From Camillea tinctor (lineage: Eukaryota > Ascomycota > Sordariomycetes > Xylariales > Xylariaceae): a stretch of DNA of 64,000 bases. Below the pieces are notes generated by a model that was not told the origin of the DNA, searched no databases, and saw only the letters and a list, made by a program, of their open reading frames with translations. The stretch spans positions 372,001 to 436,000 of the forward strand of contig MU394061.1 of NCBI GenBank assembly GCA_022578605.1. Direction: 5' to 3'. Of the stretch, positions 34,201 to 46,920 are shown piece after piece. The translations under genes were made by a program, and so were the position numbers. Every line of letters begins with the position of its first letter. Position 1 is the stretch's first letter.

Positions 34201-37200
34201 CCTCTAAGCCTTACTATAAAGTGACTACACAGACTACAGTGCGACGGCCGTTTGCGCGCCTTTTTGCGGAGGAGGGTGCGCCACCAATGCGGCAGGCCTG
34301 CAACTAGTAGGCCAGATGATCGTGTCCAGGCTCAACAGCGTTGTTCACATCGTACATGGCCTGGGAAGACGGATTCCTTGCGTACACTAGTTGTAAAGCT
34401 ACTATAGATGGAAACCACAATACAACATGATGGCACCCAATTGTTCAGACGGGGACAACGAGAGGTCTGCAAGTAAGCAGAACGTGGTCAGCCCCGTCGT
34501 AACCGTTAGCCGTCTCTCGGGACCGGGCCGGGCATGTGCATTTGATGTGATGTGCATTCTGGATTTGGAGTTTTTATAGGTTATGTGTATGTAGGTTATA
34601 TGTATGCGCATGGTACTGCTCCGTACTTGCCGTATCGTGTAAGTGAGGTTGTCACCATGACTGGGCTCCACCGAGGGCATTCGTTTTCTCCCCAGAATAC
34701 ACTCCACTACACTAGATTACCCCAAAGTATTTCCCGCTTTCTTTATGATCTCCTCGCCTTTCGGACTGGGGGAAGATAATGAGTAAGCGGCGATAGGATA
34801 ACGCAGCTTGAAAAAAGGTCCTGCGGTCCTGCTCGGTGCTTTCGAGAAAGTACCATACTTCCATCACATCCCGATTGGAAGCAATTTCCGCGACCTTGGT
34901 TCGTCACTGTCGCAGCTTACAAGACGGCAAGATTAAAGGTGCGATGCAGCCAATACGGAACATGCGCCAAAACAAGTTATGACAAGGTATACGTGCAGGC
35001 CAATTAGTAGTGTATGTACATACGTACAATTCATAAAGTCACTAGGTTAGCATAAAATTCAATTAGTATAGTTTCAATGTTCCTATGTGAGTTGGGTTCG
35101 TTTCTAATCAATTGATGTTAATGCCGATACATCAATATCGACTCTACCTAGTATGCACTTACCATTATCTGTAGTTGTATAGAGTTGTCACAATCGCTTA
35201 CAATTGCCTTGAGTCTTTAAGCTAGTGTATACTTACCTATCCTAACTCAAATTCTAACATTGAACTTACATAATGCATATGCATAGTCTCTTGAGACAGA
35301 GCGTGAGTCCTAAATTAAGACTAGGAGTATGCAACTTCATTACTTTAGGCAATGAATCGTCCTAACCTAGAAATCTTCAAAATAGAGAAAAGGGAGTAGG
35401 GAATAGGGAAAAGGGAAAAAAGGAAAAGGGAAGCCAAGGCTGTTTTTCAATCCCTTTTGAACGATCCTAACCTAGCCAAGCAATGCAGCTGTGTAAGCGG
35501 ATAGGTTAGAGAGAGAATAGAGAGAGAAGGAGTCCGGGCAACGCCACCAGGCCTTTCTCTCTGCTGATAAGCTCCGAGATCAACTACTGATCCTGCTTCC
35601 TGAAAGGTAAGGTCGCACTCTGTCTGACGCCTAACACGTGTGATAAGAATCTCTCATCTCTCCTCTCCTCTTCCTCCCATTCTTTTCCTTTACAAGTCCG
35701 TGCCTGAACTATTTACGTTAGTGTTGTTCAGCTTGGGACGAGCGCGCGGCGAAGACGGGATGATTTTAGTGTCGTTAGTGTGGTGATGTACATAGTAGCG
35801 CTGGACTGTCCTTTTTCTGTTTCTGTTTTTCTTTCAGCCATCATCCCAGCACCGGTGGGTAAGTGATCTTGGATCGACCCGGCTGAAGAATCTGGCTTCA
35901 GCCTCTGGTTGGTTCTGCTCGACAAATTCCCTCTCAGCCAAATCGCACGTCAGCAGTTCCTTTCGATCGCGTAGAAGGGGAACGATGGGAGAGGGGTGGT
36001 AGGCTGTGACAAATCGAACGAGAACGACGACTCGCAGGACTAAGGAGGTTGCTTATTCGGTGATGACTTTTGTACGCATGCAGGTATATGGGGAAAAAGA
36101 AGGCTAACATATGCAGGTCGTAGGAATTTTTTTGGTTCTTTAAGGAGGGAATGTATATGCACATGTGTATGGATGGATTTTTGTAACGCACCAAGAGGTA
36201 TGTGGTGTAGACCAATTTTGGAGCCATTCTTCTAGCATGCAATGCAAGCCTAGGTTCCATTCAAAGCAACGTCCGGCAGGGGACTCAATCGCCAGTGGGA
36301 GTTCATCGCCAATTGAGCTTGGCGATTGGGTTCATCACGATCACAACCTATCGGGCGCTGCCCAATCGTAGATGCTAAACTGAGATCAAGTAACCGTAAC
36401 AGAGAACGCCTGCGTACGGGGCAGACATCATGTAATTCCTATCATATCATGCCTCAATCCTGCTGCTGTTCCTACTCTTCCTCCTCGGCTCCTCTCCCGG
36501 TCTCTTATGATAATCTAGAAGAGAGATGACGTCCCCCCGACACCGTCGGATATATATCTAACCTTGGTAGACACGTAGGAGGGGGGACAAGCTTACCTCC
36601 AAACCCCGAGAGCGGCACAGGATTGACGATGTTACGATTACGACGGGTAATAGTGCAAGCAGCTATATGCTATACACCAACGGAATGTTTTGTATGTATG
36701 TGCATACCATGTGCAGCATTCACCGACTCATCTCGGCAGTGGTTGAAGGTTGTACCTCCTAATAGGGTCATGCATGGGACCTGTTCCTTTAGAGCACAGC
36801 AAAAGCTAGCTGCTTCTGAATACTTCCACACCGAGTCTTTAACAGCCGGTGGTTAAAAACAACCTATATCATCTCCCGTTCTAGTTGGTATGAAAACTAC
36901 TTATAGATCAGTGAGTAATGATATCCCGCAGTGGGATGTTGAGTCGTTTCGCCACGTCATATAAGCTATACTATGTGTTGACATGACACATGGGCATGAA
37001 CATTGTTTATCATGCAAGGTTGCTGGCGACTTTTCTATAGTTGAACCCGATCTGCACCAAACATATAGGTTACCATATCTAACCCAGGTTGCCAGGTCTA
37101 CATGGTCTACATTCCACTGGCGGAATATGTAACATCATGAATGATAGTATGTTGTAAGTTTCAACCTAGGTATGCTGATGTTTTGTAGAGGACTCTCTAT

Positions 37201-39034
37201 AGAACTTATACACTATACACTATATACACCTACACTATTGGAGGGGCAATCCCGAGGGGTTTTGTTGTTGTTGTTGCTAGTTGTATACACTACTTACTAC
37301 ATTAGCCAACCAACCAACACAGACAGGAATGCATAATGCGCGTAACAGTGGAAATAACCTAACCTAGATACAGTATTTAAGTAACCCGTTAGCGTACTAG
37401 GTTAGGTTAGTCTTGACTTTTTTGTTATTATCAAACTGGCTCGGCCCTCGCCTTTCCTTTAAGCTCTTCCTACATAACTGTCTGTGCGTAACAGGCCTTG
37501 GTCTTAGGTAATGTAATGTTCTTACTACTACGTACTTTGTGTATGTAGGGTGTTGTGGTTTGGTTACATCCATTTCACTCATCTAAGTACCCCTTACACT
37601 ATATTCAAAATTAATGACGATGCTGTTCGGAAGGGTCAAAAGGGGAGAGAGAGAGAGAAGGGAAGGGCTAAATGAAGGAATCGATAAAAATACTCAAAAG
37701 GGAAAAGAAAAGATTAAAGAAATCAAAAGAGAACAGGAAAAGGGACCAGCCGACTCATAGCTACTCTACCTTGTATACCTAATAACCGTACTCACTGACT
37801 GTATTGTGCACCTACCTAACCCTGTAAGAACGGATGAGCAATTGGAAAGTGGTACAATAGATTGGGAGGAAGAAGACCTCTCTACACTCTAAAGTAGTTG
37901 TAAAGCTGGTCCCTGCTGCACTACTACACACACTAAAGTGACGGGAACCTTGAGCCGGGGATGGTGTCAAAAAAACATGACAAAGTAGTGATTTGTACCT
38001 AGACCCCCCACCTGGCCCAGACTCTTGGGTAGCATCGCCGCTATCTTACAGCCTGTCAGTACTTGCCAATTTCATCTCATCAGTAGGGTCGGTACTTTGA
38101 TCTAGTGTAGCATAAACCCCTGGTCATTGCATCCCTGCAGCATGACCAGGTCTTGACTGATGCATGGGATGGGACCATGGGACCACGGGACCACTCATAA
38201 TTCTTCATATTTGTAGGTAGGTAGGTTTTAGTGTATTACAGTACTACCTACATCAGAGGGTGGTTTGTTTGTGGCACAGTGCCGATAGCCCTTTCTTATT
38301 TTTTTTTTCTTATTTTTTCTCGTGGTTTTCTTTTTTAAACTTTCATGCCAGCACCTATGCATGGAGAGGTAGCGAGAGAAGAAGGTAGGGCAGGTACATA
38401 CCAGCATTACAGCTAAGACTAAGATCTAGCCTAGGTTAGATTCAATTGAAGGTAACCTAAGCAGCTCAGTACTAAGCAGATAGGCTTTCTTCCTCATTTA
38501 CAACCCCCATCCCCTTAGTGTAAGCGTTAGGAAGAACCTTGGAAGTCCAGCACCTAAACCTTTTTTCTCCCCTGTCAATCCACCTTCGAATTGACTTTCT
38601 TTCTTACTTCCTTTTTTTGTTCCTTACTTCTCTTCTTCTCTCCTACCTATACAACTCGTGCGCTTGCGCTTGGGCTCTCTACGGCTTGTTCCGGTCTGTT
38701 CACTTGCATTGGGGGTTGCAGTTCAGTAACACGCAGCAGAGACATATACGAATAAGAGAAGCTCATGGCGTTGTCTACGCGCATTTCTTGACCCTTGACT
38801 TACCTTACTCACACTTAAACCGCTAGCAACAACAACCACAACAACACCAAACAACATCTCGTCACCACCCCCTGTTACCTGCCATCTTTCTGTTCGATTA
38901 CCCACCACCCGATTTCGACACTCAATGCATTCTTCAATTGCCATTCAAGTCAGCAGGCTCTGTTCTGCCCTGCCATAGGAAGAGAGAGAGAGAAAGACAG
39001 AAAGAAAGAAAGAGATATAGAAAGAGAGAGAGAC
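31206..39034. other. Gene-free region of almost 8 kb upstream of LTE1
   Basis: I see no frame with sustained coding character. The longest open frames (31985-32431 and 33021-33542, both minus) have implausible composition. Low-complexity parts are a G-run (31302-31316), a CT microsatellite (near 32890-32912), GTGGTG/GATGAT repeats (33800-33834), GGAT repeats (34142-34170), an A/G-rich block (35393-35433) and a purine tract (38978-39033) just before the LTE1 start. It may include a long LTE1 leader, non-coding transcripts or decayed transposons. Confidence 0.45.
38978..39033 (+). repeat. Purine (GA/GAAA) tract abutting the LTE1 start codon
   Basis: About 55 bases consist almost only of A and G, with GAGA and GAAA units, and end one base before ATG 39035. 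The tract lies in the presumed 5' leader. Confidence 0.7.
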
Positions 39035-42000
39035 ATGGACTCTGGCGCGCTAGGACTCCAACCTCTAAACCCCACGACGTCGGATTCGAGTGCTCGTCAA
39101 GCCCCGAGGAAAGATCTTGCAACAAGAGCTGGGAAATCATTGAGGATTGTGGGTCGGGGAGTGAAATCGAGATGGACGCCACCAGCTGGAAGCCATGCTG
39201 ACAAGTCGGGACGCTCTAAGGAGCGTATATCGCCTATTGTCGGCTCTAAACCGCTGGTGCCCAGGAACGAGAGAATGATAGGGAGTCGTGATGGTCTCAG
39301 ATTGGGGAGAAACAGTGACGGAGACATCCCAAATATAACACCTGACGGGGGCTCGGCCGGCCGAGAGGGGAGGCACTTTACTGTGGCTAACGTGGGCAAA
39401 GATGGACAGATCTATCTAAGGTAGGTCTCTATACCTTGGGACGGAACTACGACTATACACGGTTGGAGAGCTCAGACATATGGGGTTATTCCCAGTGGCT
39501 GGTAGCTCTAGTAAGGGGCGCCAGAGCTAACTAACTATCATATATAGGCCTTCTGTACGGCCGGCGAATCAGAGATATCCCCAGCCACATTTCGTCTTCC
39601 CCATGACGCCGCCAGGCACCGCGGGTTTGGATCCATTGGTACATGGTGATGGCGATGGCGATGACAAGGGTGATGGGTCCAGCGAGGTCTACGGCAGCCG
39701 GTTTATCCCAACCCCTTTGACAGATGCCTCAACACTAGAAATGGCACGACAGAATGTTTATTTCGATTACAAATCAACACCGTCGAATCGCCACCGGAGG
39801 GCTATGTCTGACTCTACGATACAGGATGTAAGCATGGCGCAAGAGGAGGAGGCCGGCGCTTTCAAGGTCGTCATATCGAAATCACAGGATGAGCCGAAAG
39901 CGAAGACGGCTGAGGACATCGACACAGACCCGAATAACCTTCTACAGATCTCCATCCCCTCTTGGAAGTTGGGGACTCCACGATTTACTCTACGGGGGAC
40001 ACCCATTATTCGAGGCTCGTCTTATGCGCCGACAGAAGACGTGCGATCAAGTAATCTCTCATTCTTTCACGGTGCTCCGCGTGAGCAGAATGCCCTTCGT
40101 CCTGAAGGGCTTGACTCCGGAAAATCGAGCCCACTACTTACCCCTCGCGTTCAACTCCCCTCTCCCAGCCTCTTGAGTCCTTCCACCATTGCCTCACCTA
40201 AATTTCCTCTCCCCATGCGCTCTACGTATATGTCGACGCACTTAGTCATCGAACCCGCTATGTTCGATTCTCTAACCTTCAAACCCGCTTGCGATGACCG
40301 GTCGATCGTTCGCTATTCGCCGCATTCGAATGCTGTGACAGCAGCCACGCCTCCCAGGCTTGTCGCGGAGATCACTTCGCCTAGTTTCCTTGACTATGAG
40401 TTGATATCCGACTTTTTCCTCACGTTTCGCTCGTATCTCGAGACGTCGGATCTTCTCAAAATGCTAATTGCCAGGCTTCGGTGGGCTTTGTCTCGCGACG
40501 ATGAAACGGGAATGGTGGTAAAAGTGAGGACGTTCGTTGCTATCCGGCATTGGATCCTGAATTATTTCGTCGATGACTTTGTGGTCGATTATCAGCTTCG
40601 CGTCACATTCTGCAACCTCCTGAACGACTTTTCCGATGAATTGTCTGCCGACCAGACCGGGAAGAAAGTACCGCTGAAGATATTAGGTGAATTGAAGAAG
40701 TGCTGGAGGAGGGTGTGTGCACAGTACTGGGATGGTCCCGAATTCGAGTCGTCATTAGGCCCCGAAATTCCTATTGCTCCCGGTGGTATCGCTGGTCACC
40801 GAGATCCTAGTCTAGACCCGAGTTTCTGGGAATCCGAATCAGATATGCCCCCGCAACTCTATGGTATCGAGATTCCCGACGGGGACTCGCAGCCCGACCA
40901 TAGCTTCTACGCCGATGTATCGAGGGCTGGCCATCTCGATTCGATTCTCCTAGACGGGGGGCGGCCATCCACACCCGAGGGGCGGCCTACTCGAATGGAA
41001 AGGCAACAGGGTTCGCCAACCAGTGTAGCAAGTGTTGATGTTGTCTCGTGCTCCTTTCCGACTAAGGGACTACGGATGGGCGACCCGAACACCAGTCTAG
41101 GCCTCGGAGCGCACCCTGTCGATCCAAGTTCGATCTACACCTATGTGGACCCCATCGCACCCACACCACGTGCTCTAACCGGCAAACGCGTGCATCCGCA
41201 TACATCACATCGGCGAAACAACAGTTTAACTGACTCATTGAGGGAGCATGGATCACTGACAGAAAGAGTCCTATATAAAAATGCTGAGTTTTTGCTTACT
41301 CTCCCCTATGCAGGCAGTCTTGTACGAGGCAACCTCCTACCGCCCGGCCAAGCTATTGTTGATATGGACGCCCCGGATAGCGGCAGAACCAGTCGAATGA
41401 CTACACTTTTCCAGCCACAACTTCCCGCCTCGAAACAGAAAACATCAGCATCGGCAATGTCGGGCCAAGGGATGAAAAAGCTCATTGGTAGCGTCCGCAG
41501 GGCTCTTAGCATGAGAGGCCAAGGATTCTTACCACATCAAGGCGGCTTTCTTGATCTTAGTGCTCTCGGCCCGCGTGGTGTGACTACGAATAGACTTCCA
41601 GGTACAGCAGTTGTACCAGAGGGAACACGTCTTCGTGAGACTGGTTCTAAACAACGACTTCGCATTGACATGTTGGGGGCCGAAGTAGCTGAGGACTTTC
41701 AGCAGGCGGTTCGGGAAGATGCTGCTGAAGCAAGAGCCGAGGACGAGGCATATGGGGAAGGCCCTGCTGGAGATGTTGAGTATTCAGCAGCTCATCTGGA
41801 CTCATCATTCGAGCTCCGACACGATCAAGATGCCCCAATTACACCAGGAAGCAAATCCATTGTCATCGTCGACGGTACTATGCCTGAAGAACATTCCATC
41901 ATGTCAGGTGCTTTTCGAGCTGTAAATCCGTCTGTCGAAGCCTTTGCAGAGAGTATGATGTTGCACTATGGTGCTGGAAACCCAACACCACCGATTACCC

Positions 42001-44495
42001 CTCCTGGTCAGGGTTTTGGAAACACGCCAAGAAGGTCCTCATATATCCTTGGACGGCATATGTTGGACGCTGCCATAGCTGCTGCTTCGCCACCATTGCC
42101 AGATACAGCGTCACTACCACCGTTCGGGCACGATATGGGCACGCCTAGACCGGGCCGCCCTTCGGAGGACACTAATAGGCACACACGCCCATCGGTTGAT
42201 TTCCGTCGCGAATCGACAAGCAAGCCTCCCCTTAGCTATATGAGACAGCATAAGAGACAGCAATCGAGTCGCAGCTATCGATCCAAAGGTTCGCATCGAC
42301 GATGGGCCTCCTTCCAGAGCGGCATGGCTGCCCAGTCGACGATTAGGAGTTTCGACGCTACATCATATTCGGGAAGCTTCGCCAGATCTGAGGTCATGCC
42401 TCCTCCTTTGAGAGTACTTCGCAGAAGACCAGGCGGTGATCTTCGAGGCGCCACAAATATTGCTGACCTTGACGGCCTACCTCTGCAAAGATCGCGCTCC
42501 GTCGGCTCTCTCACAACGTTTTCGGACTCTATACGGAGTTCGTATATTCGTAGTCCCATGCGGGGATCGTGTGACTTTGTCGATGTTGTCAGCAGTAACT
42601 ATTCACAGAATCGTGGCGAGGTATTCTCTTTAGGGGCTATGGCCGATCCAACTCCTAAACAACCCATTTCCCTCTTTAGCTCTCACTCATCAAAGCCTGT
42701 TGTACCGCCATCCTTTGAGGCCGAAGCCCAAAAGCTTGCCCAAATTCCTGACGATGCCGACGATGATGGGGGCGTTGAGTCAGCTCTTCTGAAGCTTGAA
42801 GGGAAATATCAGAGAAAAATCGCCAAGCTTTCCATGGAGCCTCTGAAGATACCCGCTCAAGATCTTGAAAATATCAGAGATGGTTCTGTAACACCTAAAG
42901 CAGAGCTGGCCGATGACGAAAAGTGGAAACACCGCCATCAACATGTTGGCGAGGAGGAGCCTGTGATATCACCGATTGAAGAAGACGATCTTCTAATGGA
43001 GAAGGATGGACAGTCACAAGCCCCTCGGCATTCTGCAGTAAGCTCGTTCCTATCAGAGGATTCTAGGGAAACGGAGAACTCGATACCATTGCTTGAGCGA
43101 GGTGTGATGGACGATGGTCCTAGCAAGCCCAGGGCTCGAGCATGGACGAACCAATCCATACTAGAAGGGCCTGATACGCCCGAGGAAATGGATGAGGGTA
43201 CAATTGCCAACTCACCTTTACATCCATCGTACGAATTTGTCACGAAAACCGAGAGTATGGATAACATCGGATCAGGGAAGACTGCCTCCAACTCAGATAA
43301 GCACCAGTCGTTTCTTGATGTCGACAGCGACAGAGACTCGGAACTGTCGTCCGAGATCTCGGGTGAAATTATTGAAGATGATGATTTCATACCCTCCAAG
43401 CCACATCCGCCGATGAAGAACAACTCTAGCCCTACACGTGCGGCACCACATACTACCATTGAAACACGGCACAGCTCAAAAGATGGCAACTCCTCGCCTC
43501 CAATTAGCCTTCAGCGGGCTCTTAAGTTGCCAACAGAGGAAACTCGATCACCACAGCTTCACGAACGACAGCTTTGGTCCCAGAAACCGCTACCACCGAC
43601 TCCTGATACGACACCAACTGCTGCCATGCAAAATCGTGAATTTGACTCATATTCTGACCCTACTGGTACGCGGAGTGGGCCGAAGCTAGCCGGTGATATG
43701 TATCGCAAGTCCACTGCCCATTTGCCTTTTATACTTGCGTTTGACTCCAAAGTCCTCGCACAACAGTTCACATTGATCGAAAAAGACGCTTTGAACGAGG
43801 TTGATTGGAAAGAGCTCATCGACATGCGGTGGAAAAACTCAATGAATGACTCCCGATCTTGGGTCGATTTCCTCCGCAACTCAGACGCTCGTGGCGTTGA
43901 GGTGGTTATCGCTCGGTTTAATATCATGGTTAAATGGGCTATTTCAGAAATTGTCCTTACCCAGGACATAGAGGAGCGAGCTCGCTGCATCATTAAATTC
44001 CTGCACATTGCTGCCCATTGTAGACGGATTCGCAACTTTGCAACCATGAGCCAAATCGTATTTGCTCTCACTTCGAACGAGATCGCACGATTGAGTCAAA
44101 CTTGGGCCATGATCCCACCAGCTGACCAGAAGACTATGAGCGACCTAGAGAACTTGGTCTCACCGACTAAGAATTTCTATAACCTGCGAGCCGAGATGGA
44201 AGGCGGTGGTACTACAACCGATCCAGGATGCATACCATTTGTGGGCATATATACCCATGACCTATTATTCAACTCGCAACGACCCTCGGAGATCGCCAGC
44301 TCGCCAACGACCGCGCCTTTGGTCAACTTCGAACGTTGCCGCATCGCCGCTTCGGTAGTGAAAACGCTACTTCGGTTACTAGAAGCTAGCACTTTCTACC
44401 AGTTTCAGCCTATCGAAGGCGTCACAGAGCGTTGCTTATGGATGGGTGCCCTGAGTGACGAGGAAATACGAAGCCGCTCGGAAAGCCTCGAATAG
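39035..44495 (+). CDS. LTE1: Guanine nucleotide exchange factor LTE1 (RasGEF_N and RasGEF domains)
   Basis: Exons 39035-39420 and 39548-44495 (127-nt intron, donor GTAGGT) give 1777 aa. A RasGEF N-terminal module lies at about residues 399-492 (RLVAEITSPSFLDYELISDF, TFRSYL, VRTFVAIRHWI). The catalytic RasGEF domain fills the C-terminus, about 1517-1777, with the NIMVKWAISEIVL and RIRNFATMSQIVFAL helices and a CIPFVGIYTHDL motif. The 1000 residues between are Ser/Pro-rich and probably disordered, with many SP/TP sites, as expected for a cyclin-dependent-kinase target. This layout, with widely separated modules, is that of Lte1, an activator of mitotic exit acting at the bud or cell cortex in yeast. 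Its role in a filamentous fungus is inferred. Codon use is uniform and no breaks are seen. Confidence 0.9.
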
Positions 44496-46650
44496 GTAGT
44501 CACAGTTACATTCTTACACACAACCACGAGATCGCCAGTTGTTTAAGATACAACCATGATTTTTTTTGAGTTTTATACAGCTATTGCTACCGCAATTATG
44601 TACACTCCATATTCAGCAAAGTCGACTTTTCTAGAAATTCCGGGCCTATGAAACTAGACTACGCCTGTATAAGTATACCCACGTTTGCTTACACATTTCT
44701 AATACGCACATGATACCACTTATACCATTTTACCATGAATCAACGAGGGAGCCGGTTCGCCCACAATCAGCGGTGCATTTGAACACCTAGCATGTTAATC
44801 CACCTTTACTTCAGAGTCATCTTATTTCTAATTGTATTACTCACGCCGGATTTAAGTTCTTGTATGTATCATCTTAACACTTGTTTGCAAACACACTCCG
44901 GGATGAAACATCAATGGAGTAGAAAGCATACCCACCATAATCGACAGTTGCACAGCCGGCAAGAAGCGTTCGTTCATTATCATTATTACCCATACCGGAG
45001 TTACAGGGCAATCGAAATTTCCTTATGTCCAAATCATGTCATGAATGGAACACTGAAAGAGATAAGAGATCGAGAGGCGAATCGAAGGGGGAAGGGGGCT
45101 AGAGAGAAAGAGAGAGACAGGTGTGTGTTGTAAGATGAAGGAATAATTATCATTGATGGGAAAATCGAGAAAGGGGGCGGGACAGGAATGAATAAGGGGA
45201 AGAGGGGAAGAATTAGTGCATTTTCCAGGCCATGGTCTGATCAGATACCCCCTACTGGCAAAGAAATCATCAAATTCATGTTCAGACGAAACAAAATTTT
45301 TTCCTTTTATTTTTTTTCTACCTTGTCTTTTTTATTATTATCATCTTCACTTGACAGCATGAAATAGGGTTAAGCGGGCCGGGGTGTCAGAGGGAAAGAG
45401 AAGGCTTTCCGATTCGCATCGCATCATCAGAGGTAGATAGACGAAGTGGTTAAGTGTACAGAAGTCTCAAAGAAGACGATGGAAGAACAAAAAAAGATAT
45501 ACTTTTTCTAAGGACCCCCCTATTGTGTGTTGGAGTTATTCGTTTGCAAAAGATCGTGATTTGTTAACGTGGTTTGATTAGGATACAGTGAGGAAGATAA
45601 GTGCTTACGTGTTGGGTTCGAGGTAGAGAGCCCTTATGTTCAGTTGTATGAGGCTGAGGGAGTCAGCGCGTGCCTTAATCTTCGAGAATCTATTGTTATA
45701 CTGTTTATTTGTGGGAGAGCAAATGTGATGATGTTTAAGGTACGTAGCTGGGCTCCCGGAAAGGGGGGAGCTGCTCTTCTGAGTTAGTGCGACTAACAAT
45801 CGTGTCATAAAAACCGTATGTTTGGCATTATGCCGGGCCGGCGATAAGTAGTTATAAAAGCAACACGGGCTGTTTTTTTTTTAAAAAAAAATCTATGCCT
45901 AAAAATAGTTTTTGCCGACCTGCCTGGGAATTCCTGGCTCCTGGCCTTGCTGCCAACCTGTTTCTCTAGCAGGATTCATAATCTCTTCACATACCCCTAT
46001 TGTGCTAGCAAAGCTGCAAAACAGCACCGCAGGCTCCGCAAAGCAGTACAGTAAAATAATAATTTAGTTGGCAGGTAGGTGAAGCAACAGCTAACTACTC
46101 CTAACCAGAGTATATGAGTCGCTTGCAACCAACAGCGTTAACTGCTACTTACCTATATACGTTCGAAGCACTTATGCGGCTCCTGGTTTCCCTAATCCAC
46201 CCACAGCGGTATCGGGGGCAAGGAAACTATATCCTCAATTTGCAGACGCTTACACCCAGCATGACCTAAATATTTCTTCGTAAACTGACCTGTGTATTAT
46301 CGTACAAATCTCGTAATCCTAACTCTACAACACTGTGCCTATATAACCTAGGTTAGATCCTAGTACCGGTTCCGCCATTCCCATTCCTACATTTATCGGT
46401 ACAACACGGATATACATCATAGTACTATTACATGTAATATACATAGCGAAAACTCTACTTTCAGCAGAGCCTTCTATTCTACCAAGGGTTATGATGGATG
46501 GAGTGTCCCCTTCCCCTTTCCCCCCTTTTTGTACGCCTCCCTCCTGCCCCCTTTCTTTCCCAAGAAATTAATTCCCCCCAGCTTCTTCGTAATGCCGCAT
46601 AAGTTCAACGTCAAGGACTTGTGTCCCTATCCCTATTCCTATAGCTGGCT
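44496..46650. other. Intergenic, no gene seen
   Basis: Contains the 3' UTR of LTE1. A T10/A9 inverted run lies at 45871-45890. No supportable ORF was found; the frames at 44792-45133 and 45605-45808 look non-coding. Confidence 0.45.
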
Positions 46651-46920
46651 TTATGTCCTAGGGAGCTGAGTAAGCCCGTTCAGTCGGGCGGTTAGCGAAT
46701 CCCCGCTGCTGTTGAGGTACTCCTCCAGAGGGTCGTGGGACCCACTCGTTGCGGAGCGGATGGAAGATAGGTTGGCGCTGGTGGCTCCGTGATGGGGTGG
46801 GGACTGGGCAGGGATGGGCGTGTGCCAGGCGCCGATGTGGCTCAGGGTGATGGACTGGGAGCTGGTGGTGGTGGTGGTGGTGGTCGTATGCTTAGGGTAA
46901 GGGACCTGGGGGTTGACCAT
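46651..46920 (-). CDS. Small Thr/Ser/Pro-rich hypothetical protein
   Basis: An 89-codon ORF from ATG 46920 to TAA 46651. It is Thr-rich (a run of eight Thr encoded by a GGT/ACC microsatellite near 46866-46888) and Ser/Pro/His-rich, and ends with a SLTARLNGLTQLPRT segment that looks conserved-type. It is more GC-rich than the flanks. It has no signal peptide and its family is unknown. Low complexity could also produce this frame by chance. Confidence 0.45.
   Translation of the reverse strand: MVNPQVPYPKHTTTTTTTTSSQSITLSHIGAWHTPIPAQSPPHHGATSANLSSIRSATSGSHDPLEEYLNSSGDSLTARLNGLTQLPRT

Noticed and set aside
45871..45890. T10/A9 inverted run as a terminator or hairpin
   Set aside because: Homopolymer pairing of this kind is expected by chance in AT-rich spacers.
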